A DNA stretch of 64,000 nucleotides from Streptomyces sp. RKAG293 (lineage in GTDB: Bacteria; Actinomycetota; Actinomycetes; Streptomycetales; Streptomycetaceae): contig NZ_JAJOZB010000002.1 of the NCBI RefSeq assembly GCF_023701745.1, positions 45,300 to 109,299 of the forward strand. The letters are read 5' to 3'. Within the stretch, counting starts at the first letter, position 1, and every line of letters starts with the position of its first letter. Position numbers and translations under genes: made by a program. The notes beneath the pieces were generated by a model. It did not search any database. It saw nothing but the letters and a program-made list of their open reading frames with translations, and had not been told where the DNA came from. Of this stretch, positions 24,635-33,096 are shown in pieces.

Positions 24635-24888
24635 GAGGCGAGACCTTCGATCGGTTCGGATGTGCGGCTGTTCTGCAGGTACTGCACGACCTGTGATTCA
24701 GGAACGCGGTAACCCCGGGGCCGGATCTTGCCGCGGCCCATGCGGTGGGCAGCGAGACGTCCGCTGCCGATGAGGTTGTAGACGGTCGACCTGGAGACGC
24801 GGAGCCGGGCAACGACTTCAGCAACAGTCAGGAATGGGTCCGGGCCTTCGGCCACGTTCTCGGTGACGAGCGGGGGATCGTGGCTCAT
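24631..24888 (-). CDS. Excisionase-like MerR/HTH_17 DNA-binding protein (85 aa)
   Basis: The core FLTVAEVVARLRVSRSTVYN followed by LIGSGRLAAHRMGRGKIRPRG is the winged HTH of excisionases and plasmid regulators. Its promoter carries two copies of the operator found upstream of the GntR gene, so it is probably a GntR-controlled switch at the head of the transfer cluster. No integrase is present in the window, so a regulatory rather than excision role is likely. Confidence 0.8.
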   Translation of the reverse strand: MSHDPPLVTENVAEGPDPFLTVAEVVARLRVSRSTVYNLIGSGRLAAHRMGRGKIRPRGYRVPESQVVQYLQNSRTSEPIEGLAS

Positions 24889-24934
24889 GGAGGCTCCCGA
24901 TTGGGTGTAGGCGAGGCGAAGTCACGAGGCATGG

Positions 24935-24990
24935 ACTTGGACGTCCAAGTTCTCCGTGTTCCAACAGTGCGCCAACTTCCACGTCTAAGT
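24935..24990. promoter_or_regulatory. Paired GntR operators ACTTNNACGTNNAAGT
   Basis: 24935-24950 is the perfect palindrome ACTTGGACGTCCAAGT, and 24975-24990 is ACTTCCACGTCTAAGT, exactly 40 bp apart on the same face of the helix. They lie just upstream of the excisionase-like gene. The same motif with one mismatch precedes the GntR gene. Confidence 0.7.
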
Positions 24991-25075
24991 CAAGGACGCC
25001 AAGCTCGAATCGTGAAACGGCCGCAAAAAGGGCCCCCACCAAGCGGCGGAGGCCCTGCAAGCGACGAAGGTTCGG

Positions 25076-25834
25076 CTAGGCGTCGATCACGTAGTCCAAG
25101 ATGTAGGCGCTCGCGTCGAGCACCATCTCGTTGACCTCCACGACGCGACCTTCGGCTGTGACTGCTACGCGGACGATGATGACCACCGGCGTACCGGGGC
25201 CCAGCTGCAGCCAGGCCTTCTCCTGCCGGTTCGGCATCCGGATCCGCAGTTCCTCCTTGAATCGAGCCGGGCCAAAACCCAGTTCTCCGAGTCGCGCGTA
25301 GATCCCGCCATCGCCGGTTTCGATCTCTGCGATGGCGGTCCCGTCGGCGATCTCGGCCGGCAGGTAGGAGTCAGATTTCAGGACCGGTTTGCCATCAATG
25401 AGGTAGCGGCGACTGCGGCGCACGACCGCCTCACCTCGGCGAATGCCAAGCGCTTCCGCTACTCGAACCGTTGCCTCGATGCGCTCGACCTTCGCATCGG
25501 CCACAGTGGGGGTCTTGTCCTGGACGTCAATCGCCCACATGGACACGCCAGCACCCCAAACCTCCTGCGACAGCCTCCGGTTCGCCGGGCGTCGGATCGG
25601 CTTGAACTCGCGGACCCTTGTGGCGGCCCCCTGGGTCGCCGTCGTGAGCCCTTCATCACGGAGCCGCCGGAGCGCTTTGGTCACGGTGTCGCGACCGGCT
25701 CCGAACTCGGTCATCACGTCGTTCTCACTCGGCACCTTGGCACCCGGGGGCAGCTCGCCGCTCTCAATGCGCTCGCGAAGAGCGTCGGCGATGGCCTCAT
25801 AGCCAACGCCTGCTGCGCGCTTCCTTCCCGGCAC
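25076..25834 (-). CDS. GntR-family repressor with UTRA domain (KorSA-like)
   Basis: 252 residues from GTG 25834 (AGGAGG). N-terminal winged helix: YEAIADALRERIESGELPPG, KVPSENDVMTEFGAGRDTVT, KALRRLRDEGL. The C-terminal UTRA sensor domain includes RRSRRYLIDGKPVLKSDSYLP and ends VNEMVLDASAYILDYVIDA. GntR/KorSA-type proteins repress transfer and replication genes of Streptomyces plasmids and integrative elements. Operators at 24935-24990 and 25897-25912 suggest autoregulation and control of the transfer cluster. Confidence 0.85.
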   Translation of the reverse strand: MPGRKRAAGVGYEAIADALRERIESGELPPGAKVPSENDVMTEFGAGRDTVTKALRRLRDEGLTTATQGAATRVREFKPIRRPANRRLSQEVWGAGVSMWAIDVQDKTPTVADAKVERIEATVRVAEALGIRRGEAVVRRSRRYLIDGKPVLKSDSYLPAEIADGTAIAEIETGDGGIYARLGELGFGPARFKEELRIRMPNRQEKAWLQLGPGTPVVIIVRVAVTAEGRVVEVNEMVLDASAYILDYVIDA

Positions 25835-25896
25835 GGCACCTCCTGGTCCGACGCTTCTACTGCAGGATGCCCATGTCGCGGGGGATCCAATACTTG

Positions 25897-25912
25897 ACCT
25901 AGACGTTGAAGT
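25897..25912. promoter_or_regulatory. GntR operator in its own promoter
   Basis: ACCTAGACGTTGAAGT matches the ACTTNNACGTNNAAGT consensus with one mismatch, about 65 bp before the GntR start. A weaker copy (CCACGTCTAA core) lies at 26036-26051. The divergent region 25835-26227 otherwise holds no gene. Confidence 0.6.
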
Positions 25913-26227
25913 GGGCAACTGTAAGTTCCAGCAGTCCCACAAGTCTGCAACCTAGCAATCATTACCGCTGGCCTGCGACAACGGGTCGCACGCCGAACGG
26001 ACGAGTCTGCATGCCCGCAATCAACTGTACGCACCACATCCACGTCTAACACCTAGCTGGCACTGCAGACCAGCGCCTCTGACCGCAGAACGATCACCTC
26101 CGGAACCCCTGGGCTTGGCGCGCAGCTGTGAATGAAAGTTCTTGGAGTGACACGCGGTCAAGGCGCGTACAGAGGGATTGCTTTGATGTATCTTTCGTCG
26201 AATCTGTTGATGATCCGGGGAGGTCTG

Positions 26228-26503
26228 GTGTCCGAGCTGCTTGAGGCAGTAGACGCGCTGCTCAACCGTCCCGCTGACCTGCCTGCGCCGGCCGTGCGGG
26301 GACGGCTCCGCAGAGCGGATCGGCTCACGCAGGAGCAGGTAGCTAAGGCTCTAGGCGTAAAGCGCCTGGCCGTCGTGAGGTGGGAGGCCGGGAAGACCGA
26401 GCCTCGTCCCCCCTACCGGGAGGCCTACGCCCACCTACTCAAGGGCCTTGCCGCCAAATACCCTGCGGCGCTCGCCGAACCTGACCAGGCAGAAGCCAGT
26501 TAG
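26228..26503 (+). CDS. HTH protein resembling the N-terminal domain of Tap (91 aa)
   Basis: GTG 26228 follows GGGGAGG. The HTH LTQEQVAKALGVKRLAVVRW and flanks align with the first 90 residues of Tap in this window: EAVDALLNRPADLPAPAVRG and HLLKGLAAKYPA match NIDALLQEEPQLPPPTERAR and RLLNGWAAKFPA. Probably a DNA-binding regulator in the replication region, derived from or ancestral to the Tap N-domain. Confidence 0.75.
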   Translation: MSELLEAVDALLNRPADLPAPAVRGRLRRADRLTQEQVAKALGVKRLAVVRWEAGKTEPRPPYREAYAHLLKGLAAKYPAALAEPDQAEAS

Positions 26504-26539
26504 AAGATCGTGATGACCGCACGAGCGCCATAAACGCGA

Positions 26540-26570
26540 AGCGGCCCCCGTCGCCACAACGGAGGCCGCT
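26540..26570 (+). terminator. Terminator after the Tap-like HTH gene
   Basis: Stem AGCGGCC / GGCCGCT with further inner pairing, 37 bases past the stop. Confidence 0.55.
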
Positions 26571-27140
26571 CCCTAGCGATCGACTCGACGAACTTCCAGG
26601 AACCCGAGTCGTGAGCAGTGAGGGTGACCTCGCCTGCCGGGTGATGCCCGTGGACCTTGCGGTCCGCGTGGTCACCTACCCCCAGGATAGGCACAGCTCA
26701 CCGGATAGCCAGTACAGAGCCCCTTTTTGCATGGTTTGTCTGGTCACATTCGCTGCTCCCGGCTCCCCGATAGGGGAGATCCACCTCATGTACCACCAGC
26801 TCCACCACCGCCGCCCTCCGGCCGCGGATTCGATCCCGGCAAAAAAAGTTCCGCCGGGATGTCACATGGGCCGACAACCCGGCACTTCCCTGGGTATGAG
26901 CACTTTTCTGCCCAGCATCATCTTCAGCCAGCCCGGCCCCGGCGGTGCAGCGTCCCGTCCGGTGGGACGCCCGATCAGGATTTCTGCCCGCCTGTCCCGC
27001 TCGGCGGGACGTGGGTCCCTCTCCCCGGCATCGCTGTCCTGGCGGGTTCAGGATCGCCGGATGTCGTCACTGCACAGCGCCTGCGCTCGAGGCCTCCCAG
27101 CAGCCACATCGCGGCTACTGCGCGTCGCGGGGGTGACGCG
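26571..27140. promoter_or_regulatory. rep upstream region with palindromic operators
   Basis: No convincing gene. It contains CTCCCCGATAGGGGAG (26763-26778), close to the palindrome upstream of parA at 4123-4138. It also holds two related 17-mers, GTCCCGTCCGGTGGGAC (26952-26968) and GTCCCGCTCGGCGGGAC (26994-27010), 42 bp apart. These look like operators for rep control or part of the origin. Confidence 0.55.
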
Positions 27141-28571
27141 ATGAAGCGGGAGCCCGAGGTTCGCCGTGGCGGGGGCCTTCCGTTTGGACAGGTCGTGTCG
27201 CGTTGGGTATGCGACCCCCGCTACACAACGAACCTGCGGACCCTCTACACGATCTTGGTGACCTACGCGGACATCGGCGCCCGCGACACGGGGAAAGCCA
27301 AGCCGTACCGCCCGGAACTTGCCAAACAGCTCGGCTGCTCGGTCAAGACTCTCGACCGGACGATCTTGGAGGGGCAGTGCGCCGGCCTGTTCTGGGTCGA
27401 GTCGCGGCCGGTTCCTGGCCAGCCGAAGCTCAATGACGCGAACGTCTACCACCTGCGGGATGCGGAGTTCTGGCGTGGTGATTGGAAGGACCCGTTGAAG
27501 CCCGGTCAGACCTCTGCCCAAGCAGCGGACGAGGTGACCGAGGCCCGGGTGAAGGCCAAGAAGGAAGCCGGGATCCTGCCCAAGGGCGGGCGGCCGTCAA
27601 AGAAGAACGAGGGGGTGGCGTCACCCATGACGCTACCTTCCAAAGAGGGGGGTGGCGTCATGGGTGACGCCAGGGGTAGCGACACCCATGACGCCACGGT
27701 GGCGTCACCCATGACGCCCAATATCAAGAACCCTGTCGAGAACCCACTTCAAGAACCACACCGTCCGTCCGTCCCGTACGTACAAGAGGTAGCGCGCGAG
27801 ACCCAGACGGAGGGAGGGACGGACGGAATCGGCGGCGGAATTGGAGCAGTGCACGAGACGGCGCCTGCAGCTGCGACCGAGGCGAAGGCTGCACTGGTGG
27901 CCAAGCCCCGGCCGCGCGCGGATGAGCCGCTGGAGCGCACGCCGGGTATTGAGCTGCTGTTGTCGATCGCGGCAACGAAGCCGGAGTTCTATCTGACCGG
28001 TGACGTGCTTCGGGACCAGGCGGTGTCGGTCACCTCGATGCTGGCGGTCGGCTTCCGGGCCGAGCACATCTGGCAGATCGTCGCTGGAGAGCCGCTGCCG
28101 CCCCGAGAAAAGATCAGGGCATCGGTGGGCGCCATCGTCAGCTGGCGGCTGAGCCAGGCGATGCGGGCAGGAGCTCCGCGCCTGGCCCCCAAGCTGCCCG
28201 CCCAGCCCTCGAGCCAGTGGGACCACGGCAACGCCGAGGAGACCTGGACACCGCCGCCGCTGTCCGAGCAGACCTTCACCGGATACGAGAACGCGCGGCT
28301 ACGCGACTGCGAAGGCGACAACGGCTTGTGCAAGAAACTGGCGGTTGCCGGTGAGCCGATGTGCGCCGAGCACCTGGGCTGGGCCCTGTGCCCGCAGTGC
28401 CAGATCCGTCGCATGGAGCCCGGTCTCGCCGCCTGCGAAGGATGCGGCGCGTTCACCTCCGACGATGATGTTGCGGCGACGCTCCCGCGCCCAACTACCG
28501 CCGCTGAGCAAGAGACCTACTACGAATCCGGGCAGTTCGAACGTGACGCCCACGGTCATGTGCCCGTCTAA
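27141..28571 (+). CDS. rep: Replication-initiator-like HTH protein
   Basis: 476 residues from ATG 27141. The N-terminal winged-helix domain (NLRTLYTILVTYADIGARDT, KAKPYRPELAKQLGCSVKTL, DRTILEGQCAGLFWV) is typical of Streptomyces linear-plasmid replication proteins. A low-complexity middle contains the iterons. A second helical domain (LLLSIAATKPEFYLTGDVLR) follows. The C-terminus has zinc-ribbon cysteines (CPQCQIRRMEPGLAACEGCG). Iterons within a rep gene are known in linear plasmids, which supports an initiator role. The ribosome site is weak and upstream ATGs exist in frame, so the start is uncertain. Confidence 0.65.
   Translation: MKREPEVRRGGGLPFGQVVSRWVCDPRYTTNLRTLYTILVTYADIGARDTGKAKPYRPELAKQLGCSVKTLDRTILEGQCAGLFWVESRPVPGQPKLNDANVYHLRDAEFWRGDWKDPLKPGQTSAQAADEVTEARVKAKKEAGILPKGGRPSKKNEGVASPMTLPSKEGGGVMGDARGSDTHDATVASPMTPNIKNPVENPLQEPHRPSVPYVQEVARETQTEGGTDGIGGGIGAVHETAPAAATEAKAALVAKPRPRADEPLERTPGIELLLSIAATKPEFYLTGDVLRDQAVSVTSMLAVGFRAEHIWQIVAGEPLPPREKIRASVGAIVSWRLSQAMRAGAPRLAPKLPAQPSSQWDHGNAEETWTPPPLSEQTFTGYENARLRDCEGDNGLCKKLAVAGEPMCAEHLGWALCPQCQIRRMEPGLAACEGCGAFTSDDDVAATLPRPTTAAEQETYYESGQFERDAHGHVPV
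27614..27719. repeat. oriV: Four iterons GGCGTCACCCATGACGCC inside rep
   Basis: Copies at 27614-27634, 27651-27671 (inverted), 27676-27697 (GCGACACCCATGACGCC variant) and 27699-27719. Each is an imperfect palindrome of about 18 bp. In the protein they make VASPMT repeats. This is the likely replication origin or Rep-binding site. Confidence 0.7.
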
Positions 28572-28623
28572 AGCGATCATGCGGCCCGCTGACCGGCGAT
28601 CACTTCGCGCCGGGGCAAGATCT

Positions 28624-28672
28624 CGTCAGGGGCCCTGCTCGGCCGCCAGGCGGCCGAGCAGGGGCCCTGACG
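28624..28672. terminator. Very strong hairpin after rep
   Basis: A perfect 22-bp stem with a 5-base loop (CCAGG), 53 bases past the rep stop. The arm starts CGTCAGGGGCCCTGCTCGG. It closes the replication module from the accessory island. The rest of 28572-28988 holds no gene. Confidence 0.85.
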
Positions 28673-28988
28673 TCACAGGCGCCACATCGACAAGGGGAAC
28701 GGCCTGGGCGGCCGACAGCAACGGCGTGACGCTGGCGCTCTTGGCGGTGGTCTCAGCAGCGGTTCTGCGTGGAATAGGTGGTCTACAGCCTCGCCCTCGC
28801 TTCAGCCCTGCTGCAGATGGCGTGCTCGAACCCAGACCCATTGCGAACGTACGTTTGATTAACGGTTGTAGGTCGTGGGGAGATTCCGGGTTCCAACGGT
28901 GGTTGTATGGGGCGGCGTTCTGCTCCTCACAAAGTTGCGCCGGCCGTGTCGGGCCTACAGGGGCAAGCGCAGTGACAGGAGACGATTC

Positions 28989-29735
28989 GTGAGTGACCGA
29001 AGTTCCATCGAGTGGACGGAAGCGACGTGGAACCCGACAACGGGATGCGACCGCGTCTCCTCGGGGTGTGACAACTGCTACGCGTTGACGCTCGCGAAGC
29101 GGCTGAAGGCGATGGGCGCGGACAAATATCAGAACGATGGTGATCCGCGGACCTCCGGGCCGGGCTTCGATCTGACGGTGCACGCCGAGTCCCTGAATAT
29201 TCCGTACGGGTGGAAAAGCCCGCGGACGGTGTTCGTGAACTCCATGTCGGACCTGTTTCATGCCCGGGTGCCGCTGGACTTCGTCCGGCAGGTCTTCGCT
29301 GTCATGGCGGACACCCCGCAACACACCTACCAGGTCCTGACCAAGCGGGCCCGGCGCCTGCGCCAGGTCGCAGACCAACTGGACTGGCCGGCGAACGTAT
29401 GGATGGGCGTCTCGGTAGAGACCGCGAAGGAACTGCCCCGAGTCGACGATCTGCGCCAAGTGCCGGCCGCCGTACGGTTCCTGTCCTGCGAGCCGCTCCT
29501 GGGCCCGCTGGACGGCCTGGACCTGACCGGCATCGGATGGGTCATCGCCGGCGGCGAGTCCGGCACAGGCCACCGCCCGATGGACGAAGCGTGGGCTGTC
29601 CAGATCCGGGACCTGAGCATCGATGCCCAGGTCGCGTTCTTCTTCAAGCAGTGGGGCGGCCGCACCCCGAAAGCCGGCGGCCGCACGCTCCAGGGCCGCA
29701 CCTGGGACCAGATGCCAGTGCCTGCCGCGGTCTGA
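28989..29735 (+). CDS. DUF5131 (phage Gp37/Gp68) family three-Cys protein
   Basis: 248 residues, GTG 28989. The N-terminus IEWTEATWNPTTGCDRVSSG followed by CDNCYALTLAKRLK is the diagnostic three-cysteine motif (C-x6-C-x2-C). VFVNSMSDLFHARVP, YQVLTKRARRL and WVIAGGESGTGHRPMD are further family blocks. DUF5131 proteins pair with TcmP proteins, found here convergently just 1 bp away. The Cys cluster recalls iron-sulfur enzymes of the radical SAM type, but the reaction is unknown to me. Confidence 0.9.
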   Translation: MSDRSSIEWTEATWNPTTGCDRVSSGCDNCYALTLAKRLKAMGADKYQNDGDPRTSGPGFDLTVHAESLNIPYGWKSPRTVFVNSMSDLFHARVPLDFVRQVFAVMADTPQHTYQVLTKRARRLRQVADQLDWPANVWMGVSVETAKELPRVDDLRQVPAAVRFLSCEPLLGPLDGLDLTGIGWVIAGGESGTGHRPMDEAWAVQIRDLSIDAQVAFFFKQWGGRTPKAGGRTLQGRTWDQMPVPAAV

Positions 29736-29736
29736 C

Positions 29737-30891
29737 CTACGTCGGCGGTTCGACGACCAGGTCCCGGATCTTCCTGCCGACCCCGGTGCTGGGCGTTCCG
29801 CCCTGCTCGTGCAGGTGTTTCACGGCGGCGCGGGCGGCTGGCTCGGTGACCTGCCCGTAGTACTGGCCGAAGACGTCCAGGGTCTGGTCCACCAAGGTGA
29901 ACGGCTTCCCTCGGGCGAGGATCTGTGCCAGGTTCCCGGCCATGGCCGGCACCGCGGCGTCGGTGATCTCCTGGGGGTTCGGGCGGATCAGCGAGGTGGC
30001 GGAGAACAGCGTGCCCTGGTCTTCCTTGTCCTCGGCCACCTCTAGCTTCTCCCACCATGCGTCACGGGCGCGGGCGATCGCGTCGCCGAAGACCCACAGC
30101 CCGTGCTGACGTCGGGTGGCGAACACCAGGTGGTAGACCGGTTTGTGGTGCGGCGCCTTCGCGACGGGCACCGACTGGACCAGCATGCCGGTCCGTTCCG
30201 CCAGCCGGCGCGCGTACTCGGCCGCTACCGCCTCATCGGCGCCCGGGGTGAACGGCTGGCCGACCGGGAAGTACTCCCGCCACCAGCGACCCCCGCATAC
30301 CTCGTCGAATCGCTCTGAGGAACGCTCCAGCCCCTTGTCGGAGCGGGCATTCCCGCCCAGCCGTCGGACGGCGACCATGCTGAAGTTCATCAGGAACTCG
30401 GTCGGTTGCCACCGGTTGGGCTGATCACGCTGGGCCATGGCGTCGACGAGACGGTTGAAGGGCAGGCACAAGCCGGTCGGGTCGAGGAACAGGAACAGGG
30501 GCAACCCGTCCGCGGTCTGGAGCACGGTGTCCAACACGCCGTCGACGTCGCCGGGGTGAACGCGGGCGTCGACGCCCTGCGTCCGGTAGATGCTGGCGAC
30601 CTTTTCCAGACGGGCCAGGGATTCCGGCTCCCGCTCAACGAAGAAGCAGGTCCACCGCAGGTGGTGCCTCCGCAGGTGGCCCGAGGCAACTTTCATGGCG
30701 ATTTCCGCAGAGCCGGATTCGCCGCTCTCATAGCGACCTTCGCCGGCGTAGCCGTCCAAGTAGACAACGCGGCCCTCGCGCGAGCCGGTCATCCCGCCGA
30801 ACTGGGGAATGTACCGACCCAGCAGGTTGTGCTTCAGGACGCTCGGCAGCTGTTGTTCCGACCAGTAGTCCCCACCCGTTCCAGCAGACAT
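29737..30891 (-). CDS. tcmP: Three-Cys-motif partner protein TcmP
   Basis: 384 residues from ATG 30891. WSEQQLPSVLKHNLLGRYIP, VVYLDGYAGEGRYESGESGS, WTCFFVEREPESLARLEKVA and LPLFLFLDPTGLCLPFNRLV are TcmP family blocks; the first half looks like a Rossmann/methyltransferase-type fold. It works with DUF5131 proteins in phage and genomic islands. The two stops almost touch, so the genes are convergent rather than in one operon. Confidence 0.85.
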   Translation of the reverse strand: MSAGTGGDYWSEQQLPSVLKHNLLGRYIPQFGGMTGSREGRVVYLDGYAGEGRYESGESGSAEIAMKVASGHLRRHHLRWTCFFVEREPESLARLEKVASIYRTQGVDARVHPGDVDGVLDTVLQTADGLPLFLFLDPTGLCLPFNRLVDAMAQRDQPNRWQPTEFLMNFSMVAVRRLGGNARSDKGLERSSERFDEVCGGRWWREYFPVGQPFTPGADEAVAAEYARRLAERTGMLVQSVPVAKAPHHKPVYHLVFATRRQHGLWVFGDAIARARDAWWEKLEVAEDKEDQGTLFSATSLIRPNPQEITDAAVPAMAGNLAQILARGKPFTLVDQTLDVFGQYYGQVTEPAARAAVKHLHEQGGTPSTGVGRKIRDLVVEPPT

Positions 30892-31202
30892 CTCTACTCC
30901 CGCCCCCTGGCTCGTCAACGCCCTGCGACTGATGCTGAACGCTCCGCAGCCACTGGTAAAGAGGGCCACCGCGCTGATATGCACGGCCGATGTCCCTGGC
31001 CGGACACACCACCTGGGTCCTCTTCGCCGACAGGCTGGTCGAGACACGGGCGAGCGGCTGCCGTCAGTGGGGCTGCACCTCACGTCGTATGCCATCTGAC
31101 CAGCCGGTTCACCGTTTCGCCAGCGCCGCTTCCGATGCGCGGTTCCTCGGTAGACTCGGACCCTACGGCAGGGCATCAGCTCACAGAGGGGTTCTTCGGC
31201 GC

Positions 31203-31565
31203 ATGACGACGCAGCCTCATGATCACCATGGCGGGGAGCGGATCCCTCGCCCGGACCGGACGCCCCCGGCCCTGCGCGCTGCCCTGGCCGCTGTCGCCCC
31301 GAGCCGCCTGGCGGAGATGGAGCAGCACAAAGACGAGGCCTTCGCCGCGATGGCACAGGACAGCAAGATCAGCCATGTCCACACCTGGCTGGCGTTCTGG
31401 GCCCGGGAAGTCGAAGTCGAGCGACGACCTGATCTTGCCCAGCGGCGAAATCACGCGTTGAGGTCGCTCCACACGACCACCAGCAAGGACGATCCCGCAT
31501 TCCGCACCGCGATGGAGGAGCTGCGCGCCGTTGAGGCCGAAGCGGACCAGGCGGTCAGTGGGTGA
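31203..31565 (+). CDS. DUF6247-like antitoxin candidate (120 aa)
   Basis: RTPPALRAALAAVAPSRLAE, MEQHKDEAFAAMAQ and HTWLAFWAREVEVERRPDLA resemble DUF6247 proteins, which usually precede RelE-like genes. The stop overlaps the next start (GTGA). A similar but distinct pair occurs at 61346-61908. Confidence 0.6.
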   Translation: MTTQPHDHHGGERIPRPDRTPPALRAALAAVAPSRLAEMEQHKDEAFAAMAQDSKISHVHTWLAFWAREVEVERRPDLAQRRNHALRSLHTTTSKDDPAFRTAMEELRAVEAEADQAVSG

Positions 31566-31813
31566 CCTGGCGGTGGGAGTACGACCCCTCACAGGAGTAC
31601 GTCATCGGCGGAGCCCCGCCGGCATTCGTCGCCGAGGTCGAGAAGAAGGCTGACGAGCTGGTCCGGGCTGCCTCGGCCAAATACCTGGACGGCACGACGT
31701 ACCAGGACATCGGCCCCGGTGCGGCTATGCAGCCTGTTCCCGGCGGCATGTTCCTGTACCTGGTGGTCCCTCGCCATGAATGCGTGTACATCCGGCAGAT
31801 CCAGTACCTCTAG
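31562..31813 (+). CDS. RelE-like toxin candidate (83 aa)
   Basis: GTG 31562 overlaps the DUF6247-like stop. The order WEYDPSQEYVIGG, FVAEVEKKADELVRAASAKY, GMFLYLVVPRHECVYIRQIQ fits a short ParE/RelE-type fold. The similarity is weak and relies partly on gene order. Confidence 0.5.
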   Translation: MTWRWEYDPSQEYVIGGAPPAFVAEVEKKADELVRAASAKYLDGTTYQDIGPGAAMQPVPGGMFLYLVVPRHECVYIRQIQYL

Positions 31814-32002
31814 CAGTCCTGCCCGGTGCGGGGCAGCAGGCGCCGAACTGCCGTTTCGGTCCCCATCCGCTTCGGTCTGACGTTAACTCGCCGGCGGACG
31901 ACCGCGGGCCAGCAGCCGACGCCATCCCCGCAAGCGCCCGCGGCCGCACCGCCGATGTCGGCGGGCGGGCCCCTGGTGCGGGGCGCGGCCTGCGGGGGCT
32001 GG

Positions 32003-32563
32003 TCAGCGTCCTTCGAGGTCGGCGACGGCGCGTTCGGCAGCTGCGTCGAAGGGCAGCCGCTTCGGCTGGACTCGTGGTGCGCCAGGTTGCAGCTGAGGTA
32101 CCTGCCTGTCGCTTTGGCGCTCGCGTGCCATTTGGCGCAGGGCTTCCTGCGCGGTACGCAGCAACGCTGCAGAGGGCTCTCCCCCGCAGGCATTGACGGT
32201 GATGCCGTCCGCGCGCATCTCCCGCAAGATGGGCAGGACTTCGATCCGCCACAGGGCGGTGGTGCAGGCGTCCGGGGAGGCGAGGTCGGCGGTTGTGTCG
32301 CAGCCGACGTAGGCGGCCAGTTCAGCGCGCTCGTCCGGCCCGAGGGGGACGACCTGCCCGGCGCGGACGACGCTGAGCCACTGCGGCTCGGGGCCCAGGC
32401 TGTCGAGGTCGACGCCGGCCTGGTGCAGTCCGGTCCGGAGCTGCTCGGTGCGGGCAAGGACGTCGGCGTCCGCCACCGCGGGTTCAAGACGCACGGCGAC
32501 GACCGGCGCCGGGTGGGCGGTGGCGGTGTCGGCGGGACGGCGGCGGCGAAACTTGGCGAACAT
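32003..32563 (-). CDS. Hypothetical protein (186 aa)
   Basis: MFAKFRRRRPADTATAHPAP is a basic start; the middle (LGPDERAELAAYVGCDTTAD, LWRIEVLPILREMRADGITV) is alpha/beta; the tail is basic and helical. Not recognised. Confidence 0.5.
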   Translation of the reverse strand: MFAKFRRRRPADTATAHPAPVVAVRLEPAVADADVLARTEQLRTGLHQAGVDLDSLGPEPQWLSVVRAGQVVPLGPDERAELAAYVGCDTTADLASPDACTTALWRIEVLPILREMRADGITVNACGGEPSAALLRTAQEALRQMARERQSDRQVPQLQPGAPRVQPKRLPFDAAAERAVADLEGR

Positions 32564-32728
32564 CTCTCGATCATGCCACCCGGCTTCCGACCAGCCCGGG
32601 CGGGTAGGCAGCGCTGATGAAGCGGGTCACCCCCGTACAAGGGCGGAGCCGTGGGCCCACCGGCCCTACCGGAGCCAGCAGCCACCTGCCCGTGCAGGAG
32701 CGGCTCTCCCACCGCTACGCTGGCACGC

Positions 32729-32908
32729 ATGCCCAGCAACCTTGAGGAGCGCGTCGACCGCCAGGACGAGCGCATCGCGGCCGCCCTCAGCATCACCGCA
32801 TCCCTGACCGCGGACGTCACGGAGATGCGCCGCACCCAGCGGGAGCACACCCAGATGCTGCGCGCGATCATGCAGCATCTCGGCGTCGAGGACCCGACCA
32901 GCCAGTAA
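32729..32908 (+). CDS. Small coiled-coil protein (59 aa)
   Basis: MPSNLEERVDRQDERIAAAL, then TADVTEMRRTQREHTQMLRA. A heptad pattern over most of the length predicts a coiled-coil oligomer. Common as orphan genes in Streptomyces; function unknown. Confidence 0.6.
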   Translation: MPSNLEERVDRQDERIAAALSITASLTADVTEMRRTQREHTQMLRAIMQHLGVEDPTSQ

Positions 32909-33096
32909 AGCCCCAGTGGGTGACGCAGTCGCGCGCCCAGCTACCGGAAGAAACCTGCAGCGGTCAGGACGAACAAGGCGCACGGACCCGGCGTGGCGGT
33001 GCTCGCCGGCATTGTCCCCCTGCGGAAGCAGACCATGAATCCCGACCGGCTGTCGTCATTCGCCAGCCCGATGCCACGGTTGCGGGGCCTGTGGTC

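Noticed and set aside
24631..24888. Integrase/excisionase module of an integrative element
   Set aside because: The excisionase-like gene is real, but no integrase or att site was found; tap-tpg, par and rep favour a plasmid.
26500..26694. 64-residue leftward frame (HDSGSWKFVES)
   Set aside because: Partly plausible codon use, but it lies across the terminator of the HTH gene and has no clear ribosome site.
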